Counted from the first letter of the stretch, positions 1-8,673 are shown. The stretch: 64,000 bases of DNA from Kosakonia quasisacchari (GCF_004331415.1 NZ_SJOP01000004.1:124001-188000), one strand, 5' to 3'. Notes: generated from the letters alone by a model not told the origin. Program-made: numbers and translations.

Positions 1-1
1 C

Positions 2-373
2 CGCAATCCACTGGTGCTCTCCTTCGGAGATGAGCCCTACGTCCGTTCCATACAGAAAATGAACGATGATCTCTCACTTACCTGTTATTGCGCTATCGAA
101 GAGGGGTTGATCGTTTCGATCGGCAAAGCGGAAGATCCGATCCAGACGTTTAGCCAGGCTTTTGAAAAAGTACATGAGACGATCCCAAACCCTGCGGTCA
201 TCATCGGCTGCGATTGTATCCTGCGCCGTCTCCAGTTCGAAAAAGAGGGGCTGGAACAGCAGATCGGCGAAATCATGGTGCAGAACCGGGTGGTAGGTTT
301 TTCAACCTACGGTGAGCAGTACAACGGGTTGCATGTCAACCAGACATTTACCGGCGTCGCCATTGGAGGGTAA
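2..373 (+). CDS. FIST-domain signal transduction protein, C-terminal part (partial)
   Basis: The reading frame is open from the window edge, so only the last ~123 residues are seen and the start lies upstream. The tail carries a FIST_C-type ending: a GFSTYGEQ motif followed by an HVNQTFTGVAIG motif at the very end. FIST proteins are cytoplasmic ligand-binding sensors usually encoded beside signalling enzymes; some (the NosP group) bind heme and sense nitric oxide. The stop is 5 bases before the histidine kinase start, so the two are almost certainly co-transcribed and the protein probably supplies the input for that kinase, which has no sensor domain of its own. The ligand cannot be told from this fragment. 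Confidence 0.8.
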   Translation, partial: RNPLVLSFGDEPYVRSIQKMNDDLSLTCYCAIEEGLIVSIGKAEDPIQTFSQAFEKVHETIPNPAVIIGCDCILRRLQFEKEGLEQQIGEIMVQNRVVGFSTYGEQYNGLHVNQTFTGVAIGG

Positions 374-378
374 ATATC

Positions 379-1488
379 ATGTCGCTCTTTTCCGAAGCCT
401 CTACCCCGGGTCTGTCCCCTGTCGACTACGAGCGCAAACTTGCTGCCCGGGATAAAACCATTGATGTGCTGAAACGCCGCATCGCCCAGGAAGCCAGGCA
501 CAGTCACGCCACACCATTTGCCATTCTCGAACAAAATGTCGGGCTGGAGAAAGTGGTCGCACGTAAGACAATGGAATTAGAAAACGAACGGCACGAGCTG
601 GAAAAAGCGCTGGCCGAGCTGCGTCTTGCGCAGATACAGCTACTTCAGGCGCAAAAAATGGAATCTATCGGTCAGCTCGCCGCTGGCATCGCCCACGAAA
701 TCAACACCCCGACGCAGTATGTTTCCGATAATGTTGGCTTCATAAAGGGTGCCACGGACTCGCTGCTAAAACTGCTGAATGCCGCCCTCGCGCTCGCTGA
801 CGTTGCACGAGATCAAATGGCCGATGATCCTGCAATGGCAGAGTTCGATACGATGCTCAAACGCACAAAAATTGATTTTCTGCGTCGGCAAATTCCCGGC
901 GCACTGGACGAATCTCTTGAAGGCCTTGAGCACATTGCCCGCATTGTCGCCGCGATGAAGGAATTTTCCCACCCTTCGAAGAATGTGAAGGAGATGCTAG
1001 ATGTTCGCGATGTGATTAACACCACGGTCACGGTGGCCCGCAACGAATGGAAATATGTGGCGGAGCTCGAAACGCACATCGCTGACAACTTACCGCAACT
1101 CCCTTGCCTGCGTGACATGGTCGGACAAGCCATTCTCAACCTGGTGGTCAATGCCGCCCACGCCATTGCGGATACCCTGCAGGAAGGGGTGAAAGAGAAA
1201 GGCCGCATCGTTATCTCAGCATTACAGAACGGCGAATATGTAGAAATCCGCATCCAGGATGATGGCAGCGGCATACCGGCCGCCATCCGTGACCGCATTT
1301 TCGATCCTTTCTTCACCACGAAAGCGGTGGGGAAAGGGACAGGACAAGGGCTGGCGATTGTCTATTCAACCGTGGTGGACAAACATAATGGAAAAATTCG
1401 CTGCGAGTCAGAAGAAGGCGTGGGTTCCACGTTTATCCTGCAATTTCCGCTCAATTGCCGCACCGAGGATGAACCTGCATGCAAGTGA
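379..1488 (+). CDS. Cytoplasmic sensor histidine kinase lacking a sensor domain
   Basis: This 369-residue protein has no membrane segment. Residues ~15-95 are charged and predicted coiled coil. The dimerisation/phosphoacceptor helix follows, with H106 in an AGIAHEINTP motif. The ATPase domain shows an N box (LNLVVNAAHAI), a G1 box (DDGSGIP), an F box (FDPFFTTK) and a G2 box (GTGQGLAI), so it should be active. Without its own sensory module it is likely controlled by the FIST protein encoded just upstream. Its last 10 bases overlap the receiver-HDOD gene, which implies translational coupling and makes that protein a likely phosphorylation target. Confidence 0.9.
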   Translation: MSLFSEASTPGLSPVDYERKLAARDKTIDVLKRRIAQEARHSHATPFAILEQNVGLEKVVARKTMELENERHELEKALAELRLAQIQLLQAQKMESIGQLAAGIAHEINTPTQYVSDNVGFIKGATDSLLKLLNAALALADVARDQMADDPAMAEFDTMLKRTKIDFLRRQIPGALDESLEGLEHIARIVAAMKEFSHPSKNVKEMLDVRDVINTTVTVARNEWKYVAELETHIADNLPQLPCLRDMVGQAILNLVVNAAHAIADTLQEGVKEKGRIVISALQNGEYVEIRIQDDGSGIPAAIRDRIFDPFFTTKAVGKGTGQGLAIVYSTVVDKHNGKIRCESEEGVGSTFILQFPLNCRTEDEPACK

Positions 1489-2573
1489 TGTTCGTTGATG
1501 ACGAAAGCCGTGTGCTTTCCGGCATTGAGCGCGCCATCATGATGCAAGATACCGAATGGGAATGCCGCTTCGCCAACAGTGGACCTGAAGCGCTGACCAT
1601 GCTGGAAGAGATCCCGGCGGATGTCGTGGTCTCCGATATGCGAATGCCTTTTATGGATGGCGCAGAGTTACTGGCGCAGGTGCGCAACCGTTGGCCAGGC
1701 ACAATACGTATCATTTTATCCGGCTACTCAGAACCTGGTGCAACCCAGCGTATGCTGGAAGTCGCGCATCGATTTGTCTCAAAACCCTGCGACAGCGCGA
1801 AATTAGTAGAGATGATCGAAAGCGCGCTTTCTCTGCGTACAATGTTCAACGATCCGGCGGTGCTCGACGTGGTCGGTCGGATCAATCAATTACCTGCCGC
1901 ACCGAAAGTGTTCACCGAAGTTCAACATCTTCTCAATAACCCCGATAGCGATACCCGGCAGATTGCCGAATTGCTGGGCAGCGACCCGGCGCTGAGCGTC
2001 AAAATCATGCAGCTTGCGAACTCAGCCTGGTTCAACAGAGGTTCGCAAATCCACGATATCGGTAGCGCTATTACACTTCTCGGCATGGATCAGGTGAAAT
2101 TGCTGGTGCTGACGTCACACTGTTTTACCGACGCGAAAAGGGATCCTTTTGTCAGCGAGTTACGGCGAGTTTCTCTTCTTGCTTCCTCACTTGCCGCCCG
2201 GATTGCAGGCCATCAGGGGCTGGAACCTACCGCCGCGCTGCTCGCAAATATTGCGAAGCTGATCCCCGAAATGAGCGAGATCGGTAGCGAAGTAACCACA
2301 TGTAATGATATTCCCATGCATGCTGCGGTGGGCGCTTACCTGCTGGCGGTATGGGGATTACCCCTGGATATCGTCGAAATAGTGGCCGGGCACGCTCATC
2401 CCTCACATTTCGCACATGATACGTTCGGTGCGCTTGGTGTGGTGCATGTCGCTGTGGCGCTGGCCAACAACAGCGCCCCCGACCGCGATTACCTTGAAAA
2501 AGCAGGCGTGCTTAACCAGCTCCCTCTATGGCAACAGATGCTCGCTAACTTACAGGACACTCTTCATGACTGA
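1479..2573 (+). CDS. Response regulator: receiver domain fused to HDOD domain
   Basis: The first ~120 residues of this 364-residue protein are a CheY-like receiver: an acidic pair in MFVDDE, phosphoacceptor D53 in VSDMRMP and the conserved lysine in FVSKPCD. Residues ~130-330 form an HDOD domain, recognisable from the INQLPAAPKV start and the LGMDQVKLLVL stretch. HDOD domains are HD-related, non-catalytic modules common in motility, biofilm and c-di-GMP signalling. The start overlaps the kinase gene by 10 bases and the end overlaps the next regulator by 8 bases (ATGACTGA). It is a probable output of the kinase; what it binds is unknown. Confidence 0.88.
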   Translation: MQVMFVDDESRVLSGIERAIMMQDTEWECRFANSGPEALTMLEEIPADVVVSDMRMPFMDGAELLAQVRNRWPGTIRIILSGYSEPGATQRMLEVAHRFVSKPCDSAKLVEMIESALSLRTMFNDPAVLDVVGRINQLPAAPKVFTEVQHLLNNPDSDTRQIAELLGSDPALSVKIMQLANSAWFNRGSQIHDIGSAITLLGMDQVKLLVLTSHCFTDAKRDPFVSELRRVSLLASSLAARIAGHQGLEPTAALLANIAKLIPEMSEIGSEVTTCNDIPMHAAVGAYLLAVWGLPLDIVEIVAGHAHPSHFAHDTFGALGVVHVAVALANNSAPDRDYLEKAGVLNQLPLWQQMLANLQDTLHD

Positions 2574-3699
2574 TACCACCTTGCCCAGGGTGCTGTGCGT
2601 AGATGATGAACCTAACGTACTCGCCGCGATGGAACGAAACCTGTTTGGCGAATTTGATGTGGTGGTAGCGCCGAGCGGGGAAGCCGGTCTGGACGCTATT
2701 CGCTGGGGAGAACGCTTTGCGGTGATCATGTCCGATATGCGCATGCCCGGCATGGATGGCGCCACGTTTCTGGCGAAAGCACGCGAGCTCTCGCCTGATA
2801 GCGTGCGGCTCCTGCTTACCGGCCAGGCCGATGTGGAGTCCTCTATTGCCGCCATCAATAAAGGTGCCATTTTCCGCTATCTCTGCAAACCGTGTCCGAA
2901 AGACGAACTGGTCGCGGCGCTTAACGACGCCGTGCGCCAGTATCGTCTCGTCTGCGCGGAAAAAGAGTTGCTGGCAACTACCCTTACCGCCTCAGTCAAA
3001 ACGTTAACGGAAGTGCTTGCCATGGTCGCCCCATGGGCATTTCAGCGGGCGGCATTCGCACAATCTTGCGTCCGCCACGCACTGCCGAAGCTGGAGTGGC
3101 CAGATGAGTGGATCTACACCATTGCCGCGTCACTAAGCCAAATTGGTTGTGTTGGCATTCCCGCCGATATCGTTCAGGCCGATGCTGCTCAGCGCAAGCT
3201 CTCGGAGGAGGAGAAAAAGCTGTTGCTGGGGCATCCCGACGTCGCGGGAAAACTGGTGGAAAATATTCCCCGTCTTGAACTGGTCGCTGGCATCATTCGC
3301 CACCAGGCAAAAGAGCCCTCACCCAACGTGCCTCTAGAGGTTTTACGTGGTGCCCATCTGCTGCGCGCAGCCCTTGAGCTGGAGCGGCATGCGGCGCGGG
3401 GATGGAGCCTGGAGCGACCATGGGAAATTCTGCGGGCGGCGCACCCACCGTTACCCGAATACATCATTAAATCCCTGTCAGATTTCCGCTCTAATGTGAC
3501 CGGCGTGCGCTCTGCGCGTATTCGCGAACTGATGCCGGGTTGGGTGGTTGACGAAGATATCCGCACCACCAATGGCTTGATGGTGCTGACCAAAGGGCAC
3601 GAATTGACCGATACCGCGATCTCGGCTCTTCAGCGTTTGCTCGCCGCCAACGCCATCGAGGAACCCATCCGGGTTCGCGGTCTGCCGGAAAGCGCATAG
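2566..3699 (+). CDS. Response regulator: receiver plus degenerate HD-GYP-like domain
   Basis: The chosen ATG at 2566 (MTDTTLPRV) gives 377 residues and puts the receiver at the extreme N-terminus; a longer frame upstream only runs through the previous gene. The receiver has acidic residues in CVDDEPN, D57 in MSDMRMP and a lysine in YLCKPCPK. The rest resembles an HD-GYP domain of RpfG type, but where active enzymes have an HDIGKIGIP signature this protein reads SQIGCVGIP. The metal-binding HD pair is therefore gone, and no GYP motif is visible. Phosphodiesterase activity is unlikely and a regulatory role is inferred, as for the degenerate HD-GYP regulator HnoD of Shewanella nitric-oxide signalling. 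Confidence 0.85.
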   Translation: MTDTTLPRVLCVDDEPNVLAAMERNLFGEFDVVVAPSGEAGLDAIRWGERFAVIMSDMRMPGMDGATFLAKARELSPDSVRLLLTGQADVESSIAAINKGAIFRYLCKPCPKDELVAALNDAVRQYRLVCAEKELLATTLTASVKTLTEVLAMVAPWAFQRAAFAQSCVRHALPKLEWPDEWIYTIAASLSQIGCVGIPADIVQADAAQRKLSEEEKKLLLGHPDVAGKLVENIPRLELVAGIIRHQAKEPSPNVPLEVLRGAHLLRAALELERHAARGWSLERPWEILRAAHPPLPEYIIKSLSDFRSNVTGVRSARIRELMPGWVVDEDIRTTNGLMVLTKGHELTDTAISALQRLLAANAIEEPIRVRGLPESA

Positions 3700-3768
3700 T
3701 CTGCTTAAACTGCGCGTGATCGAGACGGCTAAACATGTTGTGATACCGCATCCCAAAAAACGGTGACA

Positions 3769-3788
3769 GGCGGGGCTAACGCCCCGCC
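3769..3788 (+). terminator. Hairpin after the FIST/kinase operon
   Basis: A perfect 8-bp GC stem (GGCGGGGC/GCCCCGCC) with a TAAC loop lies 69 bases after the last operon gene. No clear T-tract follows, so it may end transcription with Rho or only protect the mRNA end. Confidence 0.45.
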
Positions 3789-3976
3789 ATAAAGCAACTT
3801 TTCGCTCGTTTCGCGGCAAAAAGACGCCATAAACGCAATTTTCACAGAAAGACTAACGCATTGAAATATGTCCCATGTAATATGGCTCCGGGCTATTGCG
3901 AGATTTGTATCCATGGTCCAGATTTGATGAATTAACAACTCCCTTTAACACACTCAAAGCGCTTTGACGAAACGCC

Positions 3977-5146
3977 ATGAACAAACCTATAAAACGGCTT
4001 GAAATCATCAAATACGCCATTGAACTGGAGGATGACGGCATCATCCTCAGCCAGCTTCCTTTACTTAAAAATGAAGTTACGGACCCGGAGTTAGCGTTTA
4101 TCGTTCACGCGCTTGAAGAGAAAAATTACAGCGAAGCGATGCGCGCCATCACCGTCTGGCTGCAAAACCAGCGCTCAGTGGTCAGTTGGCAAGACCCGCA
4201 AGTGGCCGCCAGCAAGCTAGAGCTAAAAGCGCTGGAAGAGCAAATGCGCGAGCTCATTGATAAACGCAATGCGCGTATCCAGCTGTTGGATGAATTCAAC
4301 GATCTCTACTTAACTCGCCTTGGGCCGCTGATGTCGCAGATCCTGCGGCTACGTAAAACGCTGGCCGAAGCTGCAGTGCGCCGCCAGGAAGCGGAAGCAC
4401 GCCGTCGCGAGGCGGATTATCTGCGCTGCCAGAAATACCTGTCTCAAGCGGTGGAAGTCTTAGTGACATTGACACAGCGCTGGCAAAGTATGCCGCCACA
4501 CTCGTTACAAGCAGCGGAAGCGCGTAAACATCTGCAACAGCAAAGCGAGCTAATTGCCTCGCTGCTCGCCGAAGCGCAGGAGCTGGAGCGCGGCCTCACG
4601 CGTGAAGAAGAACCCGCGCGCCAGGCGCGTGACGAAGCGCGTCAGGAGTATGAAAGCTACCAGGAGCAGCAGCACGACGCGGAAAAACGCTTTAGCTTCG
4701 AGCAGAAGATGAGCGAAGACGAGCGTCATGAACTGAAACGCCTGTGGCGCCAGGCTAGCAAGCTCTGTCATCCGGATCTGGTGGACAACGAACTGAAAAA
4801 CGACGCCCACAGCATGATGGTGCAGCTTAACCAGGCGCGCCAGCGCGGCGATCTTAGTGCTATCCGTTCGATTTTGACCCGTCTGCAAAAAGGGCTGGAG
4901 CCATTAATGGCAAGCGATCGTCTCAACGACCTGCAGCGCCTGCGCCAGCGTATTCTTGAGGTCAAACAGCATATCGCCAGCCTGATAGAAGAGCTGGCGA
5001 CGCTGGAAAAAGAGGAGTCCTGGCAGTTGATCTCCACGCTTGGCGACAGGGAAACCTACTTCCGCCAGCAGGAGAAAGCGCTGGCGGAGATCCGCCAGAC
5101 GCTGGAACAGCAGGTCAGCGAAGCCGAGTACGACGAAGTGGCCTGA
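3977..5146 (+). CDS. Coiled-coil J-domain (DnaJ-like) protein
   Basis: This 389-residue protein has a J-domain-like segment at ~245-310. The HPD tripeptide at 265-267 (LCHPDLV) follows a basic helix, and an LNQARQRGDLSAI segment comes after it. Long charged Glu/Arg-rich coiled coils flank it at ~80-245 and ~315-385. HPD is the motif J-proteins use to stimulate Hsp70 ATPase, so it may be a DnaK co-chaperone with an unusual internal J-domain. The N-terminal ~70 residues match nothing I recognise. There is no signal peptide or membrane segment. It stands alone between the signalling operon and yqjH. The client or function is unknown. Confidence 0.75.
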   Translation: MNKPIKRLEIIKYAIELEDDGIILSQLPLLKNEVTDPELAFIVHALEEKNYSEAMRAITVWLQNQRSVVSWQDPQVAASKLELKALEEQMRELIDKRNARIQLLDEFNDLYLTRLGPLMSQILRLRKTLAEAAVRRQEAEARRREADYLRCQKYLSQAVEVLVTLTQRWQSMPPHSLQAAEARKHLQQQSELIASLLAEAQELERGLTREEEPARQARDEARQEYESYQEQQHDAEKRFSFEQKMSEDERHELKRLWRQASKLCHPDLVDNELKNDAHSMMVQLNQARQRGDLSAIRSILTRLQKGLEPLMASDRLNDLQRLRQRILEVKQHIASLIEELATLEKEESWQLISTLGDRETYFRQQEKALAEIRQTLEQQVSEAEYDEVA

Positions 5147-5154
5147 GCGCAACG

Positions 5155-5176
5155 AGCCCGGTAATCGCACCGGGCT
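5155..5176. terminator. Bidirectional hairpin between J-protein gene and yqjH
   Basis: The inverted repeat AGCCCGGT/ACCGGGCT with a 6-base loop sits in the 36-bp convergent gap and can serve both genes. T-tracts are weak. Confidence 0.55.
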
Positions 5177-5182
5177 TACCGC

Positions 5183-5953
5183 TTATTTCTTGTGCCAGTA
5201 AGCTTGCGCGCGCACCAGTTGCGGATCAATGTCAGCAGATTCAAAGCGGTTCATCAACGATTTCACCACCTCGCCTTCCCCGGTCAGCCAGATAAAATAG
5301 TCGTGTTCCGGCACGCTTATCGCCGCCAGTTTGTCGGCAACGGCCTGCGAGTTATGGCCCTCGACCCACTGAATATCAAACCCGTTTATATCCGCGAAAT
5401 AATCTTTATAGGCAACATCCGCAATGCTCACTACCGCTGTGACCTGCGGGCGTACCGTCAGCAGGCTGAGCGCTTCAAGGCGGCGGCGCAGCGCTGGCAT
5501 ACCGGATTCGTCACAAACGTACAGCTGCCAGGCGTAATCTTCCGGCACCACCAGCGAACCGCGCGGCCCGCCGATAGTCAATTTATCGCCCACCTGCGCC
5601 TGCATCGCCCAGTTGCTCGCCACGCCGCCGTCGTGAATATAGAAATCCAGCGCCAGCTCGTGGCGGCTGGCATCGTACAGCGGCGTATAGTCGCGGGAAG
5701 CCGGGCGCGGGCCATCGCCCCAGGCGATACCTTCGTCAGTCACCACAGGCGGTACAAAGTGCGTACCCGGCTGAGGGAAGAAAACTTTGCTGTGATCGTC
5801 AAAGCCACGGGAGGTGAAGCCATCCAGTTGCTCGCCACCGAGCACAATGCGCTGGAAGCCCGTGCCAACGCGTTCGACGCGCAAAACAGTTAACTCGCGA
5901 AAGCGCAGCTCATTGCGCACTCGCTGGGGATAGCGTTGAGGGTGAGTAGTCAT
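5183..5953 (-). CDS. yqjH: NADPH-dependent ferric-chelate reductase, siderophore-interacting family
   Basis: The protein is 256 residues from the ATG at 5953 (MTTHPQRYPQR), close to the 254 of E. coli YqjH; the longer frame runs back through the regulatory region and is not used. It belongs to the siderophore-interacting flavoprotein family, with an N-terminal FAD-binding barrel (an RDYTPLY motif binds FAD) and a C-terminal NAD(P)H-binding half with a WLTGEGE motif. YqjH reduces ferric chelates to release iron in the cytoplasm. It diverges from its repressor gene yqjI, and the shared gap holds a Fur-like box and YqjI-type palindromes, matching the known iron and nickel control of this gene. 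Confidence 0.93.
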   Translation of the reverse strand: MTTHPQRYPQRVRNELRFRELTVLRVERVGTGFQRIVLGGEQLDGFTSRGFDDHSKVFFPQPGTHFVPPVVTDEGIAWGDGPRPASRDYTPLYDASRHELALDFYIHDGGVASNWAMQAQVGDKLTIGGPRGSLVVPEDYAWQLYVCDESGMPALRRRLEALSLLTVRPQVTAVVSIADVAYKDYFADINGFDIQWVEGHNSQAVADKLAAISVPEHDYFIWLTGEGEVVKSLMNRFESADIDPQLVRAQAYWHKK

Positions 5954-5978
5954 AATCGGCCTTCGTGAATGTGAATAC

Positions 5979-5990
5979 GATATATCTAAA
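5979..5990. promoter_or_regulatory. Putative YqjI operator on the yqjH side
   Basis: The sequence GATATATCTAAA is nearly the inverse of a second AT-rich motif ahead of yqjI (6152-6172). Paired GATATATC-type palindromes are the kind of site YqjI uses to repress both divergent genes. Confidence 0.5.
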
Positions 5991-5997
5991 TATTGTG

Positions 5998-6017
5998 CAA
6001 ATGATAATGATTGTTGA
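5998..6017. promoter_or_regulatory. Fur box upstream of yqjH
   Basis: The segment AAATGATAATGATTGTTGA matches the GATAATGATAATCATTATC Fur consensus well in its centre (GATAATGATT). It lies ~45-65 bases upstream of the yqjH start, consistent with iron repression of a ferric reductase. Confidence 0.6.
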
Positions 6018-6151
6018 TTGGGAAGAAGGCAAGATGTTTTTATGATATAGCCTCGTAAAAACGCACCGGTTGCTAAAGGCTCAATTAATGTCATTAAAAA
6101 TCAGAAAATTAATATAAACAGCAACGTCAGCATTGTTTAAAGAGGTTATTT

Positions 6152-6172
6152 TAGATATAAATTAGATATATC
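6152..6172. promoter_or_regulatory. Putative YqjI operator on the yqjI side
   Basis: Two tandem TAGATATA units, the second extended to the palindrome GATATATC, lie 22-42 bases before the yqjI start. They share the core found next to yqjH and probably mediate autorepression. Confidence 0.5.
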
Positions 6173-6193
6173 AAATTATGTGAGAAAGCAGCT

Positions 6194-6718
6194 ATGCGCC
6201 ATCATCATGGCAATACCGACAGTGAGCGCCACCACGGGCACGGCAGCGGCCGCCGCCAACGTTTTTTCGGTCACGGCGAATTACGTCTGGTGATCCTGCA
6301 TTTACTCAGCCAAAACGCCAGCCACGGCTATGAGCTGATCAAAGCCATTGAAGCACTGACGCAGGGTAACTACACACCCAGCCCTGGCGTGATTTACCCG
6401 ACGCTGGATTTTCTGCAAGAACAGCAGTTTATTACCGTTGGCGATGAAGAAAACGGACGCAGGATGATCGCTATTACACCGCAGGGCACGCAGTGGCTGG
6501 CGGAAAATCAGCCATCGCTGGCACAGATTGAAGAGCGGATTAAAGCGCGCAACGTTGGCTATCAACTGCGCAAAAACCCACAGATGAAGCGGGCGCTGGA
6601 GAACTTTAAAGCCGTGCTGGATTTACGGGTAAATCAGGGGGGAGTCAGCGCCACGCAGCTTAAACAGATAATTGGCATTATCGACCGCGCAGCGCTGGAG
6701 ATTTCACAACTCGATTAA
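6194..6718 (+). CDS. yqjI: PadR-family nickel-responsive repressor
   Basis: This is a 174-residue PadR-type winged-helix protein. The N-terminal ~26 residues are histidine-rich (MRHHHGN, ERHHGHG) and fit metal binding; E. coli YqjI has a longer tail (about 207 residues in all), so the metal tail is shortened here. The DNA-binding part contains the PadR hallmarks [11 protein letters not shown] and [12 protein letters not shown]. Known YqjI represses itself and yqjH and is released by nickel. The stop codon shares a TTAA with the stop of the convergent chemoreceptor gene. Confidence 0.92.
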   Translation: MRHHHGNTDSERHHGHGSGRRQRFFGHGELRLVILHLLSQNASHGYELIKAIEALTQGNYTPSPGVIYPTLDFLQEQQFITVGDEENGRRMIAITPQGTQWLAENQPSLAQIEERIKARNVGYQLRKNPQMKRALENFKAVLDLRVNQGGVSATQLKQIIGIIDRAALEISQLD

Positions 6719-8277
6719 ACGGCCTGTGGCGCCTCGCGCAGGCGGAACACCTGTACCAGCTCGCGCAGATGCAACGCCTGGTCATTCAGTGCCGCTGCCG
6801 CCGCCACAGACTCTTCCACCAGGCTGGAGTTCTGCTGGGTGGTGGAGTCAATCAGGCCAATCGCGCTGTTAATCTGCGAAATACCATCGGTCTGCTCGCG
6901 GCTCGCCTGACCAATTTCTCGCAGGATAACATCCATCTCTTCTACGTTAGTAACCATGCCGTTAATCAGCGCGCTGGCTTTTTCGACCAGCGCCATGCCT
7001 TCGCGGGTCTGGCTGGTAGAGCTTTCAATCAGATGGCGAATGTCGTTGGCCGAGGAGGCACTCTTCTGCGCCAGTTGACGCACTTCACCGGCCACGACGG
7101 CAAAACCACGGCCGTGTTCACCGGCGCGCGCCGCTTCGACCGCCGCGTTCAGCGCCAGAATGTTAGTCTGGAAGGCAATCGCGTCAATCAGGTTGATGAT
7201 GTCCGACATGCGGTTGGACGTGTCGTTAATCACGCGCATCTTCTCGGTGACCTGCTTCATCATCTCGCCGTTATTCTTCACGACTGTCGCCGCATCGGCG
7301 GAGAGGTGTGTGGCTTCGGAGGTATGATCGGCAGTGTTTTTCACCGTTGCGGTGATCTGCTCCATGGAAGCCGCCGTCTGCTCGACGGAGCTGGCCTGCT
7401 CTTCGGTACGCGCCGCCAGATCCTGATTACCGGCCACAATCTGTGCCGCCGCACTGGAGATATTCTCTGAACCGTTTTGCACCTGATGAACAATCTCAAC
7501 AAGACGGTTTTTCATCTCCATCAGCGCGCGCAGTAGCACGCCGGTTTCATCACGATGGCGAGAATCGATAGTACGCGTCAAATCGCCGTCGGCAATCGCT
7601 TCGGCAAAGGTAACGGCTTCTCTGAGCGGGCGAGTGATCATCCGCACGATATACCAGCCAATCAGGCTGCCCATGCCGATGCTAACAATAGCCAGCAGAA
7701 TCAGCATCAGGCGGTTTGAACTGAAATCGTTCTGCACCTGCTCGCCCGCCGCGCGCATTTGCCCATCCTGAATGGCGATCAGCGCCAAAACGCGCTCTTT
7801 GTAAGCGTTCTGGATATTAATGGTTTTGGTCATCATCTCCTGAATCGCACCCGCGCGATCGTTATTTTTAACGGCATCGAGGATGCGGAAACGAGAGTCG
7901 AGATACTGCTGGCGCACGGTGCGGATGTCTGCGAGGATTTTCTGTGATTTATCATCGCGCAGGTTTTTAGATAAATCTTCCAGCAGAGCGGTAATGTGGG
8001 AGCTGATCTCAGCAAGTTGTTTTTGCGATTCCCCCGTCCATTTACCGTCGCTATCCAGCAGCATCAGTTGCTGTGTGCTGACAAAGGTCTGGAAATTATC
8101 AATAAGCTGATTCGCTTTTACCGTGGTTGGGTAATCTTCATGCACGATCTCTTGCATTCCGTTATTTGCGCGGTTCAGGCTGAAAAGTGACAGGCAGGAA
8201 CTCACTACCATTAACGCAATAAAAAAGCCGAACGCCAGAAATAATTTCGTGCCGATTTTTACATCGTGTAAAAACAT
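6715..8277 (-). CDS. Methyl-accepting chemotaxis protein with four-helix-bundle sensor
   Basis: The protein has 520 residues. A first membrane helix (~10-33) and a second (~190-212) bracket a ~155-residue periplasmic four-helix-bundle ligand domain. A HAMP domain and the cytoplasmic signalling hairpin follow, with the conserved tip ([18 protein letters not shown]). The C-terminus lacks the NWETF tether for CheR/CheB, so it probably depends on other receptors for methylation. The ligand is unknown. E. coli has no receptor at this position. A good FliA promoter lies ~110 bases upstream, placing it in the flagellar regulon. Confidence 0.9.
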   Translation of the reverse strand: MFLHDVKIGTKLFLAFGFFIALMVVSSCLSLFSLNRANNGMQEIVHEDYPTTVKANQLIDNFQTFVSTQQLMLLDSDGKWTGESQKQLAEISSHITALLEDLSKNLRDDKSQKILADIRTVRQQYLDSRFRILDAVKNNDRAGAIQEMMTKTINIQNAYKERVLALIAIQDGQMRAAGEQVQNDFSSNRLMLILLAIVSIGMGSLIGWYIVRMITRPLREAVTFAEAIADGDLTRTIDSRHRDETGVLLRALMEMKNRLVEIVHQVQNGSENISSAAAQIVAGNQDLAARTEEQASSVEQTAASMEQITATVKNTADHTSEATHLSADAATVVKNNGEMMKQVTEKMRVINDTSNRMSDIINLIDAIAFQTNILALNAAVEAARAGEHGRGFAVVAGEVRQLAQKSASSANDIRHLIESSTSQTREGMALVEKASALINGMVTNVEEMDVILREIGQASREQTDGISQINSAIGLIDSTTQQNSSLVEESVAAAAALNDQALHLRELVQVFRLREAPQAV

Positions 8278-8383
8278 ATATTCTCCATGGGTTTGATTAT
8301 TTTATTGACGAAAGTTCCGCGCCTTCACCCTAATGGCACGCTTAAGTCCCTGGCGCAAATTAAAAGAATGCAGCCACTAGCCG

Positions 8384-8410
8384 TTATCGGTAACGTTAGC
8401 GCTAACTTTA
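8384..8410 (-). promoter_or_regulatory. FliA (sigma-28) promoter of the chemoreceptor gene
   Basis: Read on the minus strand: TAAAGTTA, an 11-base spacer, then ACCGATAA. This matches the sigma-28 consensus (TAAAGTTT-N11-GCCGATAA) at 14 of 16 positions with exact spacing. The predicted transcript start is ~100 bases before the ATG. Confidence 0.8.
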
Positions 8411-8673
8411 TGAGTTTGATCGTTTTTTTAATTACTTAATGAATCTTCTGATAGCCAACAACGATTAATTATTATTTATCGATCGTTATATGCGCGAAAA
8501 AATAGATTTGCGCAACTTATATTAACGTCGCTACATTGAATTTTATTCAGAATTAAATAAATAAAACTGAGATATATTAATATTTGGCAATGCGAATTGT
8601 ATTTAATAATTAATTAACAAAGAATATACAACATCATTACATCAAGGCGAGAATACGGGGAAAAAGCAGCTAA

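Noticed and set aside
2416-2565. N-terminal extension of the second receiver protein
   Set aside because: The extra 50 residues overlap the HDOD gene in another frame; the ATG at 2566 puts the receiver at the true N-terminus.
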